Shown: one piece after another, positions 50,031 through 62,462 of the stretch
Layout: each line of letters begins with the position of its first letter
Numbering within the stretch: position 1 is the first letter of the stretch
Source of the DNA: Monomorium pharaonis
Lineage: Eukaryota > Arthropoda > Insecta > Hymenoptera > Formicidae
Reading direction: 5' to 3'
DNA: 64,000 nucleotides
Assembly: GCF_013373865.1 (NCBI RefSeq)
Contig: NC_050470.1
Span: forward strand, 24,148,856 to 24,212,855
Program-made: the position numbers and the translations under genes
The notes under the pieces: model-generated
What the model saw: the letters and a program-made list of their open reading frames with translations, nothing else
What the model was told of the DNA's origin: nothing
The model's database searches: none

Positions 50031-50083
50031 TAATCGACGACGCTCTTCTTCACCCTGGATCGCCGCGATCTCGTCCGCTGCAT
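50031..50083 (-). CDS. Candidate first coding exon, minus strand
   Basis: On the minus strand an ATG at 50083 (A at -3) starts a frame of 17 codons plus two bases, reading MQRTRSRRSRVKKSVVD, that runs without a stop into a consensus donor GTAAGT at 50030-50025. The peptide is strongly basic, as in a nuclear-localisation-like start. The frame is open upstream for about 30 codons before a stop, and that stretch would be hydrophobic (AFILLLCAI) but has no ATG. It lies at the 3' edge of an isolated CpG-rich island, where a first exon would be expected. No family is recognised. Chance is quite possible. Confidence 0.22.
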
Positions 50084-50990
50084 CGTCGCTTCAGCAACTC
50101 GCTCCGGACGTAGGTTTCCCCGAAGAGGACCGTGCGTGATTGCACAAAGCAGCAGAATAAACGCCCGTCATTCTCGCACGTCACTCCCGACAGACGCACG
50201 GAAATCCTCATTTTCACCGCGTGTACGGTCAACAACGCGATTGTCCACGCGATAAACGTAGCAGACGCGACAACGCGATCCTTTTAATCTTCAATTTGAG
50301 CCGCGTTCAAAGATTCCAAAACTTTCAGGCGCGACGCACTTGGAGAGGGTAAACAAACAACGGCGAGACGCGACGTCCCATTGTCCATCACTGCCGCGAG
50401 AATCAGCGTGAAGTTCGCCGCGACACGTCCAGCCGCGAGTCCCGGATCACGCGCCGCCAACTTCACGCGGCTCGCGCGGCTCGCCCGACGCGTGACGTCA
50501 TCACGATGAAGCGAACCTTCCGAAAATCCGAGCGTCGCGACTAAATACCAATTGATCCGAGGCTCGTTCTTATGTTTCAAGGTTCGCCCTCGTGACACAG
50601 ATCAGGCGATTGAAATGGGGCAAGCAATAGGTCTCGACAAATGGAGTATTTAACGAGAAAAGGAATTCACAGGACAAAGTGGCGTCCGACGCTTACGAGC
50701 GACTAAAGACCGATTAAAGATAAATCGCGACTGTATACCACAATATTTTACGCTTGTCGTTCGATACGGCACTCTCAACGTTCGCTCGTACGCGGGATTC
50801 ACTTTCGATGTTAGAAAATCATGGGAACAACGCGAACCGATCGCGCGCGATTCCGAAACTTGCGACGGGGATAATGGCCGCGACGTGACTAGATAACGCA
50901 AGCAAAAAAAACGCGCATCGCGCGCCACCCGCCGAGTGGTGAGCCGGAAACGTAAACAAGAACAAGAGACGAAAATCAAAATGAATTTGT
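50031..50990. promoter_or_regulatory. Isolated CpG-rich island with a full CRE
   Basis: About 960 bases rich in CpG between sharply AT-rich flanks (49330-50030 and 50990-51860). It contains a perfect cAMP-response element TGACGTCA at 50493-50500 within a longer palindrome-like CGTGACGTCATCACG. Such an island fits a promoter, probably for a minus-strand transcript given the candidate exon at 50031-50083. No TATA or clear initiator was found. Confidence 0.3.
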
Positions 50991-51856
50991 CATGCATACA
51001 TATTAGAAGCCTGCATCGTAATAAAATGTGATGAGTTTTTCGAGAATTTTAATACTTTGATTGATAATATCTTTTGGCCGTAATAGTTATGTAGCTGAAT
51101 CGGTCAAAATAATTGGTAAGTGTGAACAGCTGCTTCATGCAAAACTTCAAGCGTAACGTCTCTATTCATACACTGACGAATCTATTTTAATTATACATGT
51201 ATTGATATTACATTTTCAAATCCGGTTATGCGAGAGATCTTTCGTAAACTTAATAAAATTGAATATTTGCGTTCAAATAAAAGTATATTTCTAATTAGAA
51301 AAAATTAAAAAGCTAAGAAGTTAAGTATCGAATTGCACAGTTCTTTGTGTGTGTGTGTATGTGTGTCGCAAATTTTAATGTACAATAACTTAAATTTTCA
51401 ATCGTAATAATTGAGCTCATCATACTATGATGAGCGTAGACGCGAGTCAATTACATTATAAATTTCAAGATTATATGGATTATCTATACATGTTGTTTAC
51501 GTTATGCTTACACGAATCTTTTTGTAGTTCGTACAAGCAATGTAAATTATTATTGTATAACTCGATACAGAAAAAGTAATTGAATTATAAAATTATGTTG
51601 GTATATAACTTTAGCATTGATAAAATCAAGAAATGTAACAATAAAATAAAAAATGGAATACATGGAATCTCTCTGATTCAGATGTTGTTTACATAAATAC
51701 AGATTACGATGTAAAACAGTTTACATTATATACATGGTACATACATCAGAAAACTAATCGCTTTATTCTGAAAATTTAAACATTTCTTCGATTAATTAAA
51801 TAATCCGAAAATAATATGCAACTTCAAGTGTAATCTTTATACGTTGCGATAAAATA
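50991..51856. other. AT-rich non-coding
   Basis: AT-rich throughout, with a (TG)n tract at 51346-51366. No gene or transposon end is recognised. Confidence 0.65.
51346..51366. repeat. Microsatellite (TG)10 with one interruption
   Basis: TG repeats broken by a single A near 51359. Confidence 0.9.
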
Positions 51857-52941
51857 TTGCAATACTCGTATGCAAAAAAAAAACTTTTAGAGACAATAGA
51901 GCCCTCACACGTGGACGGTTACGTAAGATCCGCGTATCCGCCTGGTAATCTATTCATAGAAAGCCGGATGACGGTCGAAAATATACGTAGGCAGAAAAAA
52001 AGCGGTCGTCCGCAGGCAGCACGTGGAAATCGCTCGGGGCACGTGCCTCGGAGTTGGCAGTCCCAGGCAACTCGTGGCGAAGACCGAACTATTTCCGCGT
52101 GACGGGGAAATTGTTTTCGGAGCGTCCCGACGCTGCGGGAGACGATACGCCGAGGCGGCCCCGTTCCCTCGCAGCGGGTGTTGGCCATCTCGCGTGGACT
52201 AGCATCTCTTTTTCGTATTAAATCTATCGCCGATCTTTTGCAACGAAACCTCGGAAGGTCTTGGAAAAAAAAGGGAATGTTTTTGGGACGAACGATCAGT
52301 CTGCAGGCAAGAATCGACAGTCCGGTCTGAAGAAAATGATTATCGTCAGTCATTGTTGCCGACGTTTTTTCGTGTAAACGCAAGGTCGACGTGAGTCTAC
52401 GTCTCCTTTATATTTTATAATAGTAATGATAATTTGATAAACCCCAAATCTACACAATAATGACTACATCAGATAGAAGGCTCGTTCCTTTAAATCGCAC
52501 ACACGCAGAAGAAAATCCGTATAAACGAGAAATATTATAATAAAAGCAATGTAAATTCTAAAGAGAACGTGTTGCGAGAAAAAAAATGGTAGTCACGACC
52601 GCCGTTCGATCATTCGGTCCCCCGGCGGACGACAAGGCGGATAGAAATGAATTAAGATTCCGCGCAGATGACACTCAGGAGCCTGCAAAACGTATTGGCC
52701 GACGGTGCAAAAAAAGTCGTGACTATTCCTAGTCCTTGAGGGCTCAGCTAAGAGTTCAGACTCATCAGGCGGACGGCAGGTGTGAGTTCGAGATATTGAA
52801 AAAAAGTTCGCTTGCCTGCGGGACCAGGCAGAAATCGTCGAACGAAACGTTTTGAATGTTAGCGTAGACTATCCGCGCGTAATAAAGGTACATTAGAATA
52901 TAATTGCGTAATGGCACACTTAACACGATCGTAATTGACGT

Positions 52942-52977
52942 CGGAACGAACGGACGAACGAACGAATGAACGAACAG
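52942..52977. repeat. Imperfect tetranucleotide repeat (CGAA/CGGA)n
   Basis: About eight GAAC-type units with scattered substitutions. Confidence 0.8.
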
Positions 52978-54942
52978 ACCGAAGGAGGTAGCCTCGAGAA
53001 CATGTTTAGGATCAATAAAAATACGCGCGATAAAATCCGGAAGCGAATCATTTTAAGCGCGAATGAATAATGTATAGTATGTTTTTCTTAAACGTTTTGC
53101 AGAGTATACAATGCGCGTAATATTCTACTCATATTTCCGGAAAACTCTGTATACTAAAAATATAACGTTTCTTGAAGACATTTGGAGTATTCTGTTCTTA
53201 AAATTTCACGCACAATAAGTACGGTTGTGTATTTGATTCTATTCTCGTTGATACTTATGTAACAAAATCCCGGGGAAAGAACCTTGAGCTACCGCTAATC
53301 TTTTATAATAAATGCGTCCGCGCACGCAAACTGGAGTCAATAACTACGTAATGGACTATTTGCTGACGTAATGCAATCTGTATGTGTTAGAATAGTTTTC
53401 AAATAACGAAAAAGTCTGCGTTTCTGCGTTTGTCAACCGAAAGGAAAGAAAGTGTGAACAATTTTGCAAATCAAAAATTGCAAGCGTAATCCTTCGCGAT
53501 TTCACGGTACGATTCATTTTGAGACAGTCACGCGGTGACTATCGTCACCTGACGAAGAAACAAAAAGAAAGAAGGAAAGAAATCGAAGGAGAGGAAGGCG
53601 AGAGAGCCGCGAGGACTTTTTCTCGCGATTGTTATTGAAATGCCTTCTCCGCAGACAGCGAAACGTCCGCTGCATCGTCGCGAGATTGCACCGTCACGTT
53701 GATTACGTAAAATTAAAAAGGCGGCTATCCATGATGCGCCCGTAAGAAAAGTGCAAACAGATTGAAAGGCGTTTATATTCGCCCGGTCGGGGAACAACCT
53801 TCCAGAAGCCGCGAACCTGCCCGTGCAAATAATTGAGACGCGGAACTAGATTGAGAATTCGCGTAATAGCCCATTTGCCAAGGTAATGTAATTTGTAACT
53901 GAACGTTAAGAGAGATTGCGCGCCGTCGTTCCTCTCGTTTTTTTTTCCTCGTCGCACCCGCCGTAAAGAGACCCGCACAGCGTGTAAATTATTGGTACTA
54001 ACGCGAGTCTCCTTTAATTCCGCCACAGACCACTTACAAAGTATTCACGCGCGGCGATCCGCCCGATAGCGGATGAAAGGTAGGGCAATGTAAGAGGCAA
54101 GAACGGCAATTATTCTGACGTGCCTCTTTGTCGTCCCATTACAGCGTGATTCTCACAAATGTTCCGGCTGTGTAGTACCTGCGCTTTCATGATTCGTACT
54201 CGCGAGCGCATCGCATGAAAACATTTTAGACAATTTCACTTCAGACGATTCCGAGGTAGAGTGAAACAAAATTAAATAATTGAAAAAAGAAAAAGAAAGG
54301 AAATAAATTGCTGATGTATCAAATGTGCAGCTGATACGTGTACGTGCGATTTTTGTTGCGAGAGATAAATGGCAGGCCTGTTGAAGTGTTCGAAATAGAT
54401 CGGTCTCTCAGTAACCTCGAAGCAATTTGCAACAAATTAGAGCAGCCGCATTATCGTAATTGCCAATTAAGATTTCGCGCGGCGCAATGTATTCCGTATA
54501 ATGACACCGGGGCGCGTAAAGAGCTAAAATTGGTACCCCGAGGGCCGAGAGACGTAATCCCCGCGAAATCCCCGTCGGGTCTGCCAGAGACGCGGATACG
54601 AAACGTCAAACGGTCGTTGGCTGCTGATTCATTTAACGTCCCGCGGACGATCCGCCAATAATGGGAGGATCGCGGGCACGCAACAACGCGAGAGTATGCA
54701 GAGAGCTAGTTTCAAGAATTATCCTTAATGGGGCACTTGCCGCTATAATATATAAAGCATTCGCGACTGAGCGTGTACCTGCTCCAGTTCCACATGCGAT
54801 AGGAACAAACCGACTAGTGTAACTAGTCCAGTCGGCGGTGAGCTCGTAAAGCATGCTGATAAAGTGGCAGCGGCACGAATTAACGTGAATGCTCGTGATA
54901 ATATTTATTTGACACTCGATGCTACATGTTATTCATCTGTCA

Positions 54943-54982
54943 TACACACACTTACACACACGCGCGCGCGCACATACACACA
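54943..54982. repeat. Compound CA/CG tract
   Basis: CA repeats, then (CG)5, then CA repeats, with two interruptions. Confidence 0.85.
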
Positions 54983-56758
54983 ATTATAATGTAACCAATT
55001 TATAACCGATTTCCTCATCCATCCTTATTATTTTTTTATCATGGATATAAATACGAATGCATTTCGTGCGCTACGTTCGACGTCTAAAATACGAAACGTG
55101 AAAAAGAACGAAGACGTTAAAATAAATATAAAAATTACTAGTTTACCTTTTCGATCATTTTCGCGTGAGATTAGCATTTCGGCGAAATTGCCAAAACCAC
55201 CTCTATCCTATTCCTCTATTTAAACCTATCAAACGCCAAAAAAATATATTGACCTGGACCTGCGGTTTGGACGAAACCCCCGCTAGAGAGTCTCGCCGCG
55301 AAATTCGTCTCGGTCCGTCGACTACGAATGGCCGAATCCTTTTTCTCCTCTCGCATTTCGCGATATTCCGTTTCACCTGCCGAAAATGGCGCAGATGGAT
55401 CGGCGAGAGGTACAAACGTCGGCCGACATCCTAAGATCCTAGGCATTTGCTAGTTTAGGTTTTTACCGGTCTCGAGACAGGCCTGACGAAATCGGTATAT
55501 CTGCTAATACCTTCTACGGGCAAGGATCACCTGCCGCTTCCTCGTTCGTCCTTGGATAATTGCACCCATCAAGATACACCGTTCGTCGCGCCCTGGCAGG
55601 CAGATCCCACAATGCGGTCAAGATTTATCGAGCCCAAAGTGGGTCGAAACACGCAGCGGCTTTACGGGTCTAAACTTTTCAATAGAAATCAAAAAACTTC
55701 ACTTCAAGAATTAACCAGATAACTCCAAGTTGGAATTATTTATATAATTTACATTTTATTAAGTTATTTTTTCAGTCAATATTTAAATTAGTTAAACTAA
55801 TTTATAGATTAATTTATGCACAAATAGTTATGAGCCATAAAAATAAACCATTAAATAATTTTGAAAAAAAAATCAACGATTCTTCTGCAATAAAACGCTG
55901 TAGCAGCACCTGGATCGCAATTAAACACGTGTCCTTTAAATCGGCGCTGATCAACAGTGTAATTCGGCAATTACGTTTAATTATCGCGAATGACACGCAT
56001 TGACGCTTGCGTAAGGCCGCTAATTAAAAAAGAAAACATGCAATTTCTCGTAAATTAAGCGAAATTTTCGCCGCGGGACATTATACGGGCGCGCAACCTG
56101 TTTGTTCCTCATCACTTGAGTTATCGCACGAGTATTAAAAAAAAGTCTGAAACGAAAATTATTTATACGTGGTAATTTTTAATTAACAAGATTGTAAACT
56201 CTTCGTTAAGTTTTATTATCTGCGTATAAAATAGGTGGCAGAGTACTTATTATAAAACTTTATCGATAAGATGGTCATTAAAATGTTTAACTGGGTTCAA
56301 AAATTTAATGATGGGGGAAGCATTTGTACATCAGTTCTACTTGTGATCCGCGAAAGCACAATAAACACAAGAAATCTTCTTTCCCTCATCTTTCCACGTT
56401 CTAAACGAATTTGACGAAAAGAATTTCGAAAGTTTCAAAAAAGCTGCGAAAACCGAGAATGTCAGAAGAAATGTAAATTCCTATGCAGAAGCCAGCTAAA
56501 ATCCACCTAAGAAGCATCCATGCCGCTTTTGTTCAAGAGCAATCTTCGCTAACCCGAGATTTTCTCTCGAGATCGTGCGACTTCTTCCGCGAATTCGCCG
56601 CGGCGATTAACCGCCGCGCCACTTTTTCACCAGCGTCATGCCGCGCTGGTCCACCTGCAGATGACAATCTGTTCCGAGGAGGCGCGGCGGAATTCCTCCC
56701 TCGTCTCTTTCCGCTTTTGCTGGTCGCCATACGGCGCGCGGTTATGCCAACGTAGCGA

Positions 56759-56784
56759 GGGGTGGGGGGGGGAAGGGGGGAAGG
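56759..56784 (+). repeat. G-rich run, quadruplex-prone
   Basis: G4, T, G9, AA, G6, AA, GG. Four or more tracts of three G with short loops make this the best quadruplex candidate in the window. Confidence 0.8.
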
Positions 56785-57667
56785 AGAGATTTAAAATCTC
56801 GGACGGGCGGTCCGAGCGGTGCTCCGGTACCGTTATTTCGCAGCATGCAGCGCGTGCCCGGCGTCAGCACGATCTCGACCGGAGCCTACTCTTAATCCCG
56901 GAGGATGCCGCCTCGCCGAGATTACAAAGGATAAAAGTCTCTCGGAGCGGTATGGACCCCCGTGTCGAGGGGCAAACCCGGGAAAGCCGTCGCAGCCGCG
57001 CTTTGCAAAGCTGGGACCACCTGTTGGGAGAAAGCGCGCGTTTCTCGATCACGTTTTCCTGAAACGTGAGTTGCGATATTTTCGGGGGATTTGCGGGCGA
57101 GCGAGAGCGTGCGGTGCGTTACGAAACGCATGCAAGACCGACGGGCAAGCAACAACTCGCGGTTGGGCCGCGCCGCTGTCTCTCCCAACAACAGCCTGGC
57201 AATAAAAACGTTCGACTGAAAAGCAGTTGTACGATTGCAAAAATATCAGCTCGTTAATCACGTTTATCACGGTAACCGTATCATCTGCACTCTCGATAAG
57301 AGAGAAATGTTGAAAAATAACAAACTGATTATACCCAACATCGTGTAACGAGCATTCCTCGAGCATTCCTCGCGCAAACTTGTTCACATCGCGCGATCGC
57401 AAACGTTTCATTACGGGGAACGGGGCGTACGGTAATCAAAATATTCGGTGCCCTCGAACGGGGGAACCGATCGGAAAGAAATTACTATCGTCCAGGGACG
57501 CCGAGTGAAAGCCGAGGAATCTCGCGATCGAGCCTTGATTTCTGGTCGGTCGACCGTTCGAAGTGCTACGCGCGCGCGAGTAATGGGCAGGGGTAACAAC
57601 TCGAGTAATCTGCCTACGCAATTTTACTGGATCAGCTCGAGGCAACTCGTACTCGCTCCGTTTTGCC

Positions 57668-57688
57668 GCCTGCCTGCCTGCCTGCCTG
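57668..57688. repeat. Tetranucleotide repeat (GCCT)5
   Basis: A perfect five-unit run in CpG-rich DNA. Confidence 0.9.
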
Positions 57689-59220
57689 CTCTCCTTCTCC
57701 GCCTCGCCCGAGCGAGGCGACTTGTGGCGTTGCACGTTTCATTTGCACGAACGCTCGTGGCCCCGCAAGTTTGTGCGTGCAAAAGTCAGCGTGAAGTCGT
57801 AACGACCGGGTCGCCCCGTAGAGGCTGGACACGCACGTTGTGGCCGCCGGGTTTCTCCTGCACGGGTTCGTCCACCGTGGCGTGCAGTAAATCTCTTCGC
57901 GAAAAAAAAAAAAAAGAAGAAGAAACGTCTCGATCGGGCGCCAGCGTCACAACGTAACGGCGAGATACTCTCTGGCTCCTTCTCGCGAGTTACTCGCAAT
58001 TATCCGGCCTTTGTCCTGTTAATTGACATCGCGATATCGAATGTCATCCTTGTTTATACATGCGAAATGAAGAGGGCGATTTATCGCGTATCGAATTGAG
58101 ATTCCGATATGTTTGCCTTCGAGCGAACGAAAAATTGCGTATGAAATCACGCGGGTAAATGGTGGTAAAACGTGACTTGCCGAGATTAAGGTAGGGGGTA
58201 AAATATTCCTCGAAACCGCGCGTGGCGAAATGAGGACTCGCGTAATCTCCTCGAGGCGGCTGCACGCGCAAAAAAAAAAACGCGCATGTTACAACCAAAA
58301 CACGTAAACATAACGGAGTTTGTTGTTTCGCCGGAATATTCTCAACGTAATCTTTCGTGCCATAAAATTCTTGCATATATAAAACCGTGATGGCTAAAGA
58401 ACGCGGCCTGTATAATTAATAGCTATAAATTAATATTAAAAAAGCATCACATCATTTTATAAACGTAGCAATAAAAAAACTCCAGTTAATCAACAAAATC
58501 GTAAAGCAATAGATTCTCGTAAATAATAAATGGCAAATATACAGATAAAATATTTTTTTTCTAAAACAATTTTTGTTTACCTCACACACACACTGAAAAC
58601 AAAAAATTTCACTCTATTGACGGCAACATTAAAGTTTTTTTTTCTTTTACTATAACACATGTTTGATTTATAATATTGCTATATAAATTTCAAGGAAATT
58701 GCCTTGGAGCGTTTTCGATTATTTGCTCGAGTCGAGATGCACGATAATAAAGGTAATGAAAATATTCGCTGAAATCTATGGTATGACGGTTGTACAGCGC
58801 GAAATCTTAACGAATGAGACAGAAGCAGATGTGGCGACGAGCGAGATAATTCGCCTCTTTCTCTTTCGCGGGCGAAAAGACGCAAGGTGGAACCTGTCGC
58901 TAACGAACCGGTAAGACAACGACGCACCCGTAACACGCATAAAGTCCGACGAAAACGAAGAAATCGTAAAGTTACCAACGGGCAGGGACATTAAAATCAA
59001 GAGACCGTATATTAGCGCAGGGGTAATGAGCGCCCTAACAGCCCAAGTGCGTTACCGGAAAGTGACTCGTGCAGCCGCGATCAAATTAGTTTTCATAACG
59101 CACAGCTTGAATTTCTTAAGCGGGACTTACGGCAAAATTTGCGCATCGATAAGATAAATTTCTTATCGAAAGGCAGAGCTGATCCAGTAAAGAATTGTAT
59201 ATGAAATGTACTTGACTCAC

Positions 59221-59246
59221 CGATCTGCTGAATCAGCGATGTCCCA
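59221..59246 (-). CDS. Candidate 26-nt microexon, minus strand
   Basis: Read on the minus strand, a run of ten T, then ATCTTTTCAG (an excellent 3' splice site) precedes 26 bases that end at a consensus 5' splice site, CG|GTGAGT. Two of the three frames are open: one reads GTSLIQQI with split codons at both ends, the other WDIADSAD. The third has a stop. Sequence this strongly framed by splice signals is unusual in the window. Microexons of this size are typical of neuronal and muscle genes in insects. I cannot identify the host gene, and 26 nt is not a multiple of 3, so skipping it would shift the frame. Confidence 0.4.
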
Positions 59247-59678
59247 CTGAAAAGATAAAAAAAAAATTGATATATTAATTAGAAGTATTATTAAACTATA
59301 CATTTCTGTGTAAAAAAAAAAAAAAAAATTCAATCTTATCAACCTGGCGCGTAAAGTGAATCACACAAAAAGGCCGAAGAATCTGATTTCATCGATCGCG
59401 TTACTTCGTTCTCGCTGCCAAACAAGGCCATCAAACGAACGAACGCTGCGAAGGTGCCCGAAGGCGCGGGTGGGGATGACGGAGCGTGGCCGGAGCGTGT
59501 GCCTCGCTCGCCGAGCGTGGACGCCTTCGTCGCCCGGAGCGCGGCGATTATCTTTCATTCGTGGCGCATCAAACGAGAGAGCCGGTGGCCGCCGCGCGGT
59601 CGAACGCGCGGCGGCCCGCCGCGCACCTTCCACGTCGCCGTGGCTTCTTCTCCCGAAGGCGCCCGCACGATCCCGGAT

Positions 59679-59695
59679 CGTCCGTCCGTCCGTCC
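59679..59695. repeat. Tetranucleotide repeat (CGTC)4
   Basis: A short perfect run in CpG-rich DNA. Confidence 0.85.
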
Positions 59696-61458
59696 ATCCG
59701 CGCGCCCGTCATTATCCGCCTCATCGGCAATTCACTCTCTCGGTCGCCGATTGCGCTCGATCGCACGCACACGCCGATTTTTCCGCGGTCGCATCCCCTT
59801 TCCTCCACTCCGCGAAACTCCGAGAAACGCGTCATTACGGGCGAACGCGCGTACAACATTTCATTAGAATGTAAGCGCAGGATGACGATCGGATCATTTG
59901 AGATGCAGATCGGAATGCACGCGCCACTCGCATCCTCTATCTCTCTCTCGTTCCGTAAACGATCGTGTCTTGTCGATCATTAAAAGCGGACGAGATTAGA
60001 TCTCACAGGTTGTTACCCTCGTTTTCCATCCTAGGCGATGGCAAACGACAAGCGGTCTGGTTTAAGCACTCGTAATTTTCCCCGCGAGGCATTTCATGGG
60101 CGCATCGATAGGGGGAATACCGCAAGGTGCTGCATCGAACGCGTTTTACGTTTGGACGCGCAAGAAGAAAAGACAGAGCCCGAGGTACGAGCGTGCATAT
60201 AACCGGCGACGTTCCCGCCGAACAAGAGAGCGGGCAATTTTCTCGCTGCGAGGGCAATCTCGGCGTTTATAATGTAACGTAAAGCATCTTATTATCTCTA
60301 CGGCAGCTTTTTATTATATTTAATATAGACGCTAGGCGCGCGCGAACCGACAGACCTCTGGCGTTTAATGCGAGTCCCCGATTTGCATCTCGATCAAGAA
60401 ATTATCGAGAGTGACGCCGCGAAAATAGTCTTCAAGCAGCTTGAAATTTGCGACCGTCGTTCGTGCCGCAAGGGAGACACCGTTTCATTCTCCACGGAAA
60501 TCTCGATGATTTCGATCTCGATGCGACGCAGGCCAATGCGTCACGGGTATTATTTCGTCCGCCGGAAAGTGGTTATTCCCCGGCAAATGACGCATCCGAG
60601 AGTTGCGATGTATATGATCGTGCAATGAGCCAACTCGGGAGCTAAATATTCCTTGCAAAGATACAATCAAATATTCCTTCAGCGTGAGAGATTTATATAG
60701 ATATTAAAAGAACGAAGGGAAGAACGCGGTGATTACACTAAGCATCGAACGTAAAATCACAAAATCGACAAAATCGAAAAGGGCCAATCTCACGACGTAA
60801 AGTCGAATCCGAATGATTTAGGCGAAACAAGTTCTTGCACTTAACGGTAAAACGCGATGTAGAGAAACGAAAAGTTTGGATCGAACGATACTCGCGATTG
60901 TCTTTTTGCGGATTGGAATCCTCGTTTCGGTGGCGCCAGAGGTTGATACGCTCCCGTCGAAGAGGGGTCACAGCGTAGAAGACGCGCGTTCCCTACGGCC
61001 AGTAAAAGCCCGAATGTACTTTAAATGCCCAATTTGGCAGCCGTAAAAACGGCATTTATTTATGGTGCTTTGCCCGTCAACGAAAAGGCCGATGCCGCTG
61101 AAAATTATGCTCGCTCAAAAAGCCGAAGGATCCTCGATTCTCTCTTTTTCGGAGCCGCGGGGTTTGTGCTTTCCAGGTGAATGCTTTACGAGTCCGTCCA
61201 GCTTCCCTACAAAATCTTACTACACGTGCTCCGGTAATTTTTCCCCCCCAACCTCCGAGTTGCCGCAGCGCGCGTAACCGAAACTGTGCCAATAAATATT
61301 CAAAAGAATATTTGTTAAAAAAAGAATTATATAGAATAACGACACATTTTCCATTTAATTCTACCAAAAGTTATTAATACTTTGCAAATGTAAAACTTCA
61401 AAGAATAAAGAAAACAATATTCGATCGATATGTGCATGTTTTTAGCATTTCTAATTTT

Positions 61459-61503
61459 CAACATTCTAATATGCAACGTTCTAATATGCAATGTTTTGTT
61501 GTA
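61459..61503. repeat. 15-bp tandem repeat
   Basis: CAACATTCTAATATG at 61459-61473 is followed by CAACGTTCTAATATG, and then a degenerate third unit starting CAATGTT. Confidence 0.8.
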
Positions 61504-62333
61504 CAACATCAAGCATTTCAAATTTTTATTAAAAACTGCTAAATATGGAGATAAGCTCCGGAGATCTGGCTGTTTGTTATTCCGCAATCCTTACTCGAAT
61601 CGAGAGACATAAATCGCGACTCTCGCAGCTGGATCCATATGCACGATTACATTTTATTGCTCGTCTTGCGTGCTCATAATTATTGCGGTAATTAGACACC
61701 GGATAATTAATCGGAGGACGCGAGTTATGCACACGCGAATTCTTTTCGGCAGGGGCACCCCGCGCCACGGTCAAAGAAGGTAGGAGCGAGAAAGAGAGAG
61801 GGGAAAGGACGGAGAATGAAGGGGGCGAGAAAGGATCCTTCGTGGGAAAGGACGATTCGTCGGGCGGATTCCGGGATAATGCAACCGTCTTATAGAAACG
61901 AATGTTCAGGACCCCGAGGAATATCGCGTGACCATTCGTGGGATGTTCGGAATGTTACTCGAGCACTCTCGGATAGCCGACGGTTATGCGGCGCAACCTT
62001 CCAGCGTTCCATATCGTTAAAGGCTCGCATATATGCGTATACGCGAGAGCCGCTGACACGGCATCGCGCGGCGATTCGAATCGTGGGGAAGCCCCGCGTG
62101 ACCCCGCCGAGCCGCCCGGCACTCGCCCGCTTATCCGCGCCGCGTAATTTGCCGAATTAATTTTCTGCGCCGTCGGTCGGCGATCAAAGAGACGGAGAAA
62201 CCCAGAGGGATTCCGCGTGTGTTCCTTTTTAATTGGCGGGACCACTCTCTACGCGCACGCCGAACGGAAGCGGCGCGAACAGCAGGATGGCTACGGGAGT
62301 AAGAACAATCGCGATAATTTGCGACAACGTTGA

Positions 62334-62462
62334 CGTACGGTAAAATATTTTTTAGCATCGCAGTTTAATAAAGATGTAGGTAATAAAACAAAAATTAATT
62401 TCGTTTTATTACCTACATTTTTATATTAAACTGCGATGCTAAAAAATATTTTTTTACATACG
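62334..62462. mobile_element. Long hairpin / palindromic MITE
   Basis: The left arm (62341-62389) and right arm (62403-62456) pair almost perfectly: a 27-bp uninterrupted match, a small bulge, then GTAGGTAATAAAAC against its complement, with a 13-base loop. Weaker pairing continues outward (CGTACGG against TACATACG). It is AT-rich and has no open frame. The structure is typical of a palindromic MITE; a transcript across it would fold into a stem longer than a usual miRNA precursor, closer to a hairpin-siRNA source. The near identity of the arms suggests a recent insertion. Confidence 0.85.

Larger units (their letters stand above)
51857..59220. other. Long non-coding mixed stretch
   Basis: CpG-rich and AT-rich patches alternate. 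It holds an imperfect (GAAC)n repeat (52942-52977), a CA/CG tract (54943-54982), a G-rich run (56759-56784), a duplicated GAGCATTCCTC near 57352-57372, (GCCT)5 (57668-57688) and a nearly perfect palindrome AAATTAGTTAAACTAATTT around 55785-55803. Frames of 60-170 codons are present on both strands, Arg-rich and overlapping. The CpG-rich block at 56500-57950 has the most overlapping frames, but I can support none. Confidence 0.5.
59247..62333. other. Non-coding mixed sequence
   Basis: A17 lies at 59312-59328. The CpG-rich block 59350-60000 gives several overlapping frames (up to 172 codons) across a (CGTC)n repeat, none credible. 60000-61290 is mixed, 61290-61560 AT-rich with a small tandem repeat, and 61560-62333 CpG-rich. 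If the microexon is real, this is the intron upstream of it on the minus strand. Confidence 0.5.

Noticed and set aside
60368..60628. 86-codon + frame starting MRVPDLHLDQEIIESD
   Set aside because: The start looks protein-like, but there is no Kozak support, splice context or family match, and overlapping frames exist on both strands.
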